Notes under the pieces: model-generated
Seen by the model: only the letters and a program-made list of their open reading frames with translations
Database searches by the model: none
What the model was told of the DNA's origin: nothing
Program-made: the position numbers and the translations under genes
Source of the DNA: Candidatus Peregrinibacteria bacterium
GTDB lineage: Bacteria; Patescibacteriota; Gracilibacteria; Peribacterales; Peribacteraceae
Reading direction: 5' to 3'
DNA: 35,394 bases
Assembly: GCA_018648865.1 (NCBI GenBank)
Contig: JABGQH010000006.1
Span: 1-35,394, forward strand
Shown here: positions 31,201-35,394 of the stretch, piece after piece
How positions within the stretch are numbered: the stretch's first letter is position 1
How the letters are laid out: each line of letters opens with the position of its first letter

Positions 31201-33799
31201 TAAATGCTTCATCCACATTACCTGCAAGGCCTGAACGCATAAGAATTTCTGCTTCGTCTGCATCAAACATTGTTAATAATTCTCTTCTGCGGGCTCCAAG
31301 TGATCCTCCAGAGCGGTGTGCTCTCATTAGAGAGGCGCTTTCTTCTAGAGATAAATTATTTCTTCGTAGTAATTGCTGAGCAATATTTACTCGAGCTGTT
31401 TTATCCTGTCTCAATACTCTGGTTAGATTTCTTTGAAGTCTTGCACGTACTACATCATCAGTAGCATTGTCTATACTTCTCTGCAGAGTTCGTATTTCAT
31501 CATCAAATGAGTCTATTGATCTAATATATTCATCAAAACCTTCTTGTTGGAATATTAGATCAATACGCTGCCTAGCTTGGCGAGCACGCATTACTATTTC
31601 TCCTTCCATTGCGATAGGCGCCCCATCTGCCGCGAGTGATGTGGCACGGGTTTCTCTAAACCATACCATGGCTTCATCAATATTTTTTTGGCCATATCCT
31701 GCTTGAGTTAATGCATTGATAATATCATCTTCGTTATTAGATACTTGTCCTAATATTCTAGCTGTATCCATTGCATCGCTATACCCACGAACTTTAAATG
31801 GAGCAAAGTTTAAGCCAGGTGTTATTCCTCTACGCTGGCGCAATGCTCTAGCTATTTCTATTAGATCTGACTGTTCTGCTGCACGCATTAATGCAGTGCC
31901 ACGAATACGTTCAGGTCTACGTAAAAAAGGTTTCCATCTGAATCCTATATTGTCATATCCAGCCATCATTTTATTAACCTTTTCTTGGAACAGTAAAACT
32001 CTATTTGGTGGAACATTGTGCAATCTAGAAAAACTTTGAATTCCGGGGTCTTTCAATTTTACAAATGCGTCTAATTTTGCCATATTCACTTTTATAAAGA
32101 ATCTACGTCCTAGCCCATATACTATAATAGCTGGAGGTGCATGCAATAAGCTCATCAGATCAGGAGAATATCTCCAAAGATGTCTATATTGATTCAACAT
32201 GTCATTCATTTCTCCTACTCCAGATTCCTCTAAATATAAATTCATATTATTCAATTCGCGTTCTTGTTCCTCAGTAAGATTGAGCCTATCAAGTAGATCA
32301 ATATTTTGGTTAATAACTGCATCTTTAGCCATATCATAAAATAGACTAGCTTGTCTTGTCTGAAGCTCTATTGCTAGATCACTATCGAATTTATTCAGTA
32401 TTTGTATTACCTTGAACCCAAGAATAATACTACTTCCTGACCCAACATTTAAATAATAATAAATATCGAACGCGTCTCTTATGCTTAGTGTTTCGTTAGT
32501 AACAATATGATTATTTAAAGCGTTATAGACATTATTATATAAATCACCATCCTCTTCTGAAAGAAGGCAGGTAGTCATTAGGCTATCTACAGTCTGTTGT
32601 GTACTAATGCGTTCACACAAGGAATTAATTATGTTCTGTTGACCGGAATTTAAATGACTAATATAAGACTCAACATTTCTTATGCTAACAGTATCTGCAT
32701 CATCAGAAAGTAAAAATAATAAAACTTCTTCAATATTTCCTCTAAACCTTTCTTTATCCTCATCGGTAGATGAAGGATTCATATCAGCCAATGGCGCGAG
32801 CACGACTTGAACAGTATTACTTGTATATATATCTGTTCGACTCATTATAGAATCTAATGATTCTCTAACGTCAGGCATTTCCCCTTGAAAGAAACTTCTT
32901 CCTGAGCGGACTAGTTCATTTGCAATCTCTGAAAAACCAATAGTATGCACGCAACATTCTAACGCGTCGCCAACTGTCATTTCTTCTACAGTATTAATCT
33001 CTGATAATTGCACATGCGATCGAATATTTTCTATATTCTTTCCAAGATAACCAACAATCAGCTTTGCTGCCTCAATGTCATCATTTGTAATATCTGAAAA
33101 ATTACAAATTTCCAATAATTGTGTTATCGATTCATTATCTGATTTAACATTATTAGAAGAATCTAAACAATTTAATATATATCGCATGCTGATTCTTCTT
33201 TTTACAAGATTTAGTAATATTTCTTCCGCAAAATATGATAATTCTACAGGTGTTTTTGTTAATTGAGCTCTACTTGCAACATCATATTGAAGAGGAAGTA
33301 CGACGGATGAAAGACTTAGTGCCATTCTTTCTTCTTCAGATACATCTAGATATGATCCAAGGTATTCTGGAACGTCAACGCTTGTTGGTACTGTCCCATC
33401 TATCATGCAATGATATATATATCTATCTTCTAAATACTGAGCCATATTCCTTTTCACTGCATTAGCTACGGGAATAGAAATATCTTCGCCAGCATCAATT
33501 TCCCTTTTTACATATATTAATATATTTCCAATCTTAGTCATTCTAATATCAAGTTGTCTATAGCGTTCAACTAGGTCGGTTTGGAAATGATCACTATTAT
33601 CATTTGCAGAAGGATTTCTTGGTGGGGTTGCAAAATCTTCGATGAACGCAAGCCAATTCTCTGGTGTATCGTCTATATTTAGATTCGACCGTAGTATTTC
33701 TGCACTTTCGAATATATCAAATGTATTATCTTCTTCCAGAATTTCTTCTGGAGATTCTGTATCGTCTTCCGGTATGTAATCAGGTGTTTCTGGTCCCAT
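28241..33799 (-). CDS. Giant 1852-aa protein, unknown function
   Basis: A very large acidic protein, last gene of a three-gene operon. There is no N-terminal signal. Residues 1-600 are helical with many Asn/Asp/Glu and repeated short Leu-rich helices. Residues ~620-1090 are Arg/Ala-rich helices (RRPERIRGTALMRAAEQSD; several SLARAR-like helices ending in A-R or L-R). One long hydrophobic segment (~1088-1126: FFLGTAIAASTLAGPLALVA then IPIVIAIDVGI) could span a membrane once or as a hairpin. The rest to 1852 is acidic, aromatic-rich and soluble-looking. No catalytic motif or known domain is visible. The neighbour also has a membrane helix, so a membrane-linked complex is possible (inference). 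The start is 24 nt after the previous stop, in an A/T-only spacer without Shine-Dalgarno. Confidence 0.8.
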   Translation of the reverse strand: MGPETPDYIPEDDTESPEEILEEDNTFDIFESAEILRSNLNIDDTPENWLAFIEDFATPPRNPSANDNSDHFQTDLVERYRQLDIRMTKIGNILIYVKREIDAGEDISIPVANAVKRNMAQYLEDRYIYHCMIDGTVPTSVDVPEYLGSYLDVSEEERMALSLSSVVLPLQYDVASRAQLTKTPVELSYFAEEILLNLVKRRISMRYILNCLDSSNNVKSDNESITQLLEICNFSDITNDDIEAAKLIVGYLGKNIENIRSHVQLSEINTVEEMTVGDALECCVHTIGFSEIANELVRSGRSFFQGEMPDVRESLDSIMSRTDIYTSNTVQVVLAPLADMNPSSTDEDKERFRGNIEEVLLFLLSDDADTVSIRNVESYISHLNSGQQNIINSLCERISTQQTVDSLMTTCLLSEEDGDLYNNVYNALNNHIVTNETLSIRDAFDIYYYLNVGSGSSIILGFKVIQILNKFDSDLAIELQTRQASLFYDMAKDAVINQNIDLLDRLNLTEEQERELNNMNLYLEESGVGEMNDMLNQYRHLWRYSPDLMSLLHAPPAIIVYGLGRRFFIKVNMAKLDAFVKLKDPGIQSFSRLHNVPPNRVLLFQEKVNKMMAGYDNIGFRWKPFLRRPERIRGTALMRAAEQSDLIEIARALRQRRGITPGLNFAPFKVRGYSDAMDTARILGQVSNNEDDIINALTQAGYGQKNIDEAMVWFRETRATSLAADGAPIAMEGEIVMRARQARQRIDLIFQQEGFDEYIRSIDSFDDEIRTLQRSIDNATDDVVRARLQRNLTRVLRQDKTARVNIAQQLLRRNNLSLEESASLMRAHRSGGSLGARRRELLTMFDADEAEILMRSGLAGNVDEAFSLSRARLATSLRSETIGFSHAELLARCGLPSDSVRLISLLDNEENAARLIEAYAQGGRGGSMRVSRYLMRLQEGGTASFGDEAADSILTFIARNSDVNPVRAADLVQDVARASGSADDCLRVLRHSVRTGTLMSRTLSACGFGVVDGLIVALDYYEGEVAAARLESMRLDLIGQLNRLANDVEGFERIGSGEYEGEGGVRISVQDIVDVHNADVEVEHIQMGVHAAEGVFFLGTAIAASTLAGPLALVAIPIVIAIDVGINQTKKAVDQDRRTEFINQAPTWLLAYLGSMGTLGMEETDIINEHNGLMRSEVVFGLSELLAGPMAANIRTESYNDDREPLKREVREKIFQTLCYREFLSEYPDLRFDLPESGDAQGLFGANSEFLSSGGDYEEIVRRGAILYLHAQNDYQTEMERLGYSRTTPIIPFSEIEDLDFTAVIERFYGIEFEELRFIDDEDITTSAQFGMLLEVNHRRELNYFEMIESIRAESTMEDGSVDTPLMDMLMEQLNQYVELNKAQMYVLNMHPNNFLSAHEGDGKTTVERMLDERYSAVGSATDIDSSNEASTGYLLPSSYDPYLNVSIDYVYNQVVPRYRAEEFYILSEYNSSNINDLPLSFEEMELWGDDENFRSNFAHRIINPLSRIEDFISSDTIRTGEYLDARSDTFIDFCETNMQNFGTYLAFNRHRGFYEGYTTHWRNAEHEFSRIPDDYSWIVEDLITQYSAIIQRRELATEFETDNWVEHVQTSSEGMDELVELAMGSRTSFRTIESREESGEGQFDGYSVMIEAINTAEEGEDPSPFYICTVHRYYAENTVYCSNNPDAYLHPFDDESYWHDPKEYLGYRYRHFSMVSEPDEYRAEQTALMAERDLFNEYRTYPNEYGNGYPNESILRVISNFAYDDVEIMLAEHEGCEMSYFGEITDMYESISFIGETAEEGVETTQRLQKRFLEDLHQVIDRNGLHSVDQRMNVLNTLKNNVEGGRYGRVI

Positions 33800-33823
33800 A
33801 TTTATTTTAGTTATTTTTTTAAT

Positions 33824-34477
33824 TTAGCCGTCTAATGCATTTATTGCTGCATCATCATCTACAGGAATATCTGATGAGTTAGGTGCACCGAATATCGGTT
33901 CTGGGGGTGTAGTTTCAACACCTGTATCATCTCCTCCTTCACCTCCTATTTCATATTCGTCAACCCGATCACGTAATTCTTCAGCGGCGTCTCTTGTGCC
34001 ATCAATTATTTCTCCAGCAGCTTCTGTTCCATCTTCTACAATATCACCAAGCGTACCAGCAAACATGGTGTCAGCTATCATTCGTCTAAAGAAATTCAAA
34101 TTCTTACCTACTCCATATGCAGCAGCACCAACAAGAGATATACCAAGGAGTGTTTTGATTGGAGCATGTCTTATTGGATAAGTAGCTACTCTAAGTGGCC
34201 AGAGAAAACTATTTATAGTCCATTTCTTAATTCGACCAAAAAATCCAAGCTTTCGATCTAACTCTTGCTGCTTTAGAATTAACGCATCAAGGGTTTCATC
34301 ATCGCACCCTAGACTACGCATTAATGACAATCTTTGTGCAACTGATGATTGCTGACTGCGTAATGCATCGGGATTTACATTATTATTTTTTAAAAATGCA
34401 TCAATATTCTCTCTCCTTCTAAATATAGGAAGGCTCCCTACATTAAGCCTATTTGGAATTTCTATTGGCTCTGGCAT
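33824..34477 (-). CDS. Membrane protein of the giant-protein operon
   Basis: A 217-aa protein. Residues 1-105 are soluble and helical (an Arg-rich start, then SLMRSLGCDDETLDALILKQ and a basic GRIKKW stretch). One transmembrane helix (~108-123, TLLGISLVGAAAYGVG) follows. The C-terminal ~80 residues are acidic and Pro-rich (DDTGVETTPPEPIFG). The layout suggests an anchor protein with an acidic exposed tail. It starts 2 nt after the stop of the first operon gene and precedes the giant protein. No family is recognised. The start is supported by the tight spacing, not by a ribosome-binding site. Confidence 0.75.
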   Translation of the reverse strand: MPEPIEIPNRLNVGSLPIFRRRENIDAFLKNNNVNPDALRSQQSSVAQRLSLMRSLGCDDETLDALILKQQELDRKLGFFGRIKKWTINSFLWPLRVATYPIRHAPIKTLLGISLVGAAAYGVGKNLNFFRRMIADTMFAGTLGDIVEDGTEAAGEIIDGTRDAAEELRDRVDEYEIGGEGGDDTGVETTPPEPIFGAPNSSDIPVDDDAAINALDG

Positions 34478-34479
34478 TT

Positions 34480-34887
34480 TTATTTATAAGAAATGGAAGC
34501 ATTTGTTTTAAGTAATGCATGTCTAATCTGTGAAAAACCAATTAATCCTTCTATGTCTTCTTTGGTTTCTATTTCATTAATAAGCATGTTTATAACATGT
34601 GATAAGCCTATTGCACCCATGGCGAATGATAATTCACTTAGGATTTCTTCATTTATGTCCTCTATAAATTCTGGTCTTACTTCTTTATTTTCGAATACCT
34701 TTTCTAAAAATGTATCAACCTCTGGGTACTTACTAAAATCTGCTATTTGCGCGCGCATTTTTAATTCTTCTTTTGTCTCATAAGCTGTCCCTTTTTCATC
34801 TTTAATTTTATATCCATCTGTTAGTTCAGAGGGGAGTGCATCAAATAATGCTCGTTCTTCTTTAGTAAGGAATATTTTTTTATTCAT
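34480..34887 (-). CDS. Small cytosolic protein, first gene of the giant-protein operon
   Basis: A 135-aa acidic protein, MNKKIFLTKEERALFDALP..., mostly charged helices with a final less polar helix (LSFAMGAIGLSHVINMLINEI). It has no signal and no recognised family. It may be a regulator, adaptor or chaperone for the operon products, but nothing in the sequence proves this. It has the best promoter of the window (TTGTTA-17-TGC-TATAAT) with transcription predicted to start on its ATG. Confidence 0.75.
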   Translation of the reverse strand: MNKKIFLTKEERALFDALPSELTDGYKIKDEKGTAYETKEELKMRAQIADFSKYPEVDTFLEKVFENKEVRPEFIEDINEEILSELSFAMGAIGLSHVINMLINEIETKEDIEGLIGFSQIRHALLKTNASISYK

Positions 34888-34893
34888 CTAGTC

Positions 34894-34922
34894 ATTATAG
34901 CACAAAAACGCATTTGTAACAA
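34894..34922 (-). promoter_or_regulatory. Strong leaderless promoter of the giant-protein operon
   Basis: On the reverse strand TTGTTA (34922-34917), 17 bp, TATAAT (34899-34894) preceded by TGC. The predicted start is 34887, the A of the ATG. Confidence 0.8.
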
Positions 34923-34948
34923 TGTCTTGGACTATCAGGCTGTGTGTT

Positions 34949-35206
34949 TCATTTTAAAAATTCTCTAAGTACCTGTCGAAGAGTAGTTTTGCCTTTTGTA
35001 GTTTTAAAATATTTTTCTCTACGGATTGCATCTAACTTAGCTCTATGTGCTTCAAAATAGATAAGTTCAATAGGTAAACGCTTAGAAGTTGATACAGTTT
35101 TTCCTAGCTGATGCTCTTTTAGGCGTCGTTTCACGTTATTAGTGCTACCAATGTAGAATTGGTTATCTTTTAAGCTACGTAAGATGTATACATACCAAAA
35201 TTGCAT
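34949..35206 (-). CDS. GIY-YIG domain nuclease-like protein
   Basis: An 85-aa single-domain protein of the GIY-YIG superfamily (UPF0213 type). Visible motifs: WYVYILRS, FYIGSTNNVKRRLKEH (YIG strand with Arg helix), LIYFEA and the conserved Glu in AIRREKYFK, which coordinates the metal in relatives. Stand-alone members are common in small genomes; their DNA or RNA target is usually unknown. The frame continues upstream to an ATG at 35254, but MQFWYVYILRS at 35206 is the usual family start. That ATG lies in a 17-bp palindrome. A TATAAT at about 35237-35242 could be the -10. Confidence 0.85.
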   Translation of the reverse strand: MQFWYVYILRSLKDNQFYIGSTNNVKRRLKEHQLGKTVSTSKRLPIELIYFEAHRAKLDAIRREKYFKTTKGKTTLRQVLREFLK

Positions 35207-35221
35207 AGCATTTAATGCTAT
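35205..35221. promoter_or_regulatory. Perfect 17-bp palindrome over the GIY-YIG start codon
   Basis: ATAGCATTTAATGCTAT has 8-nt arms around a single centre base and includes two bases of the start codon. It could be an operator or an mRNA hairpin that hides the start. Confidence 0.5.
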
Positions 35222-35254
35222 CAGATAATTTTGGGTTTTATTATAAATACTCAA

Positions 35255-35394
35255 TCAGAGCGGTAGTTTTTTGCCCCAAACTACTCAGTCGCTTAACTCC
35301 TTCGAGTTTAGGACATAAACCATTAGTTGCTGTTTCTATTTTGGATTGGCGCTGTCATAAACCCGAGCACGAAGTGCGAGTGGTTTATGGCTCC
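35255..35394. other. Folded non-coding end of the window
   Basis: No gene is seen. Hairpins: GTAGTTT/AAACTAC near 35263-35283; AACTC/GAGTT near 35296-35309; CATAAACC (35356-35363) with GGTTTATG (35382-35389), enclosing GCAC-GAA-GTGC (35367-35377). The last continues to the edge, so a structured RNA or repeat may start here. Confidence 0.4.

Overview
The window looks like a piece of a Patescibacteria (CPR) chromosome, possibly Peregrinibacteria-like. This is inferred from gene content and style, not from a marker gene. It is AT-rich, has many short lineage-specific secreted or membrane proteins, Cys-rich DUF4215-type surface repeats, an SLH-anchored adhesin, a giant cytoplasmic-looking protein and sparse metabolism. 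TGA is used as a stop (rpe, csoR and rlmN all end in TGA), so the TGA=Gly code of Gracilibacteria/Absconditabacteria does not apply.

Layout. 1-6.5 kb: a partial reverse gene, a 1148-aa Ser/Cys-rich surface protein, a divergent PMT-type protein O-mannosyltransferase, and two small membrane-anchored proteins. 6.7-10.6 kb: purC, rpiB, rpe (ribose-phosphate and purine metabolism), a DUF192 lipoprotein, an EamA exporter and a 71-aa membrane protein. 10.65-11.7 kb: about 1 kb without protein genes, holding REP-like hairpins and then a GC-richer, strongly folded block that is probably a structured RNA read on the + strand. 11.8-15.4 kb: a metal-homeostasis cluster with a DUF318 permease, an orphan LivK-like lipoprotein, a Fur-family regulator and a ZIP transporter. 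15.4-19.7 kb: a secreted beta-repeat/Big_5/SLH surface protein split by a one-base frameshift. 19.8-20.7 kb: a CsoR/FrmR-family repressor and a DUF4395 membrane protein, each with an operator-like site inside its promoter. 20.7-26.1 kb: a lipoprotein, typA/bipA with a duplicated 5' end upstream, small membrane and secreted proteins, rlmN and a methyltransferase-like protein. 26.2-35.4 kb: a 668-aa four-repeat protein facing a three-gene operon that ends in a 1852-aa giant protein, then a GIY-YIG protein and a folded non-coding end.

Two features run through the window. First, many genes have a good -10 hexamer (often an extended TGn -10) placed so that transcription should start on, or one or two bases before, the start codon, and Shine-Dalgarno sequences are essentially absent; mRNAs here look leaderless. 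Second, intergenic gaps carry heptamer-periodic repeats (AGCTWTR units), mostly just downstream of a gene and in its orientation. Several convergent pairs end only 1-5 nt apart.

The most unusual items are the unidentified folded RNA region, the leaderless promoter architecture, the CsoR operators, the giant-protein operon, the new four-fold repeat domain, and the pairing of a Ser-rich surface protein with a PMT enzyme.
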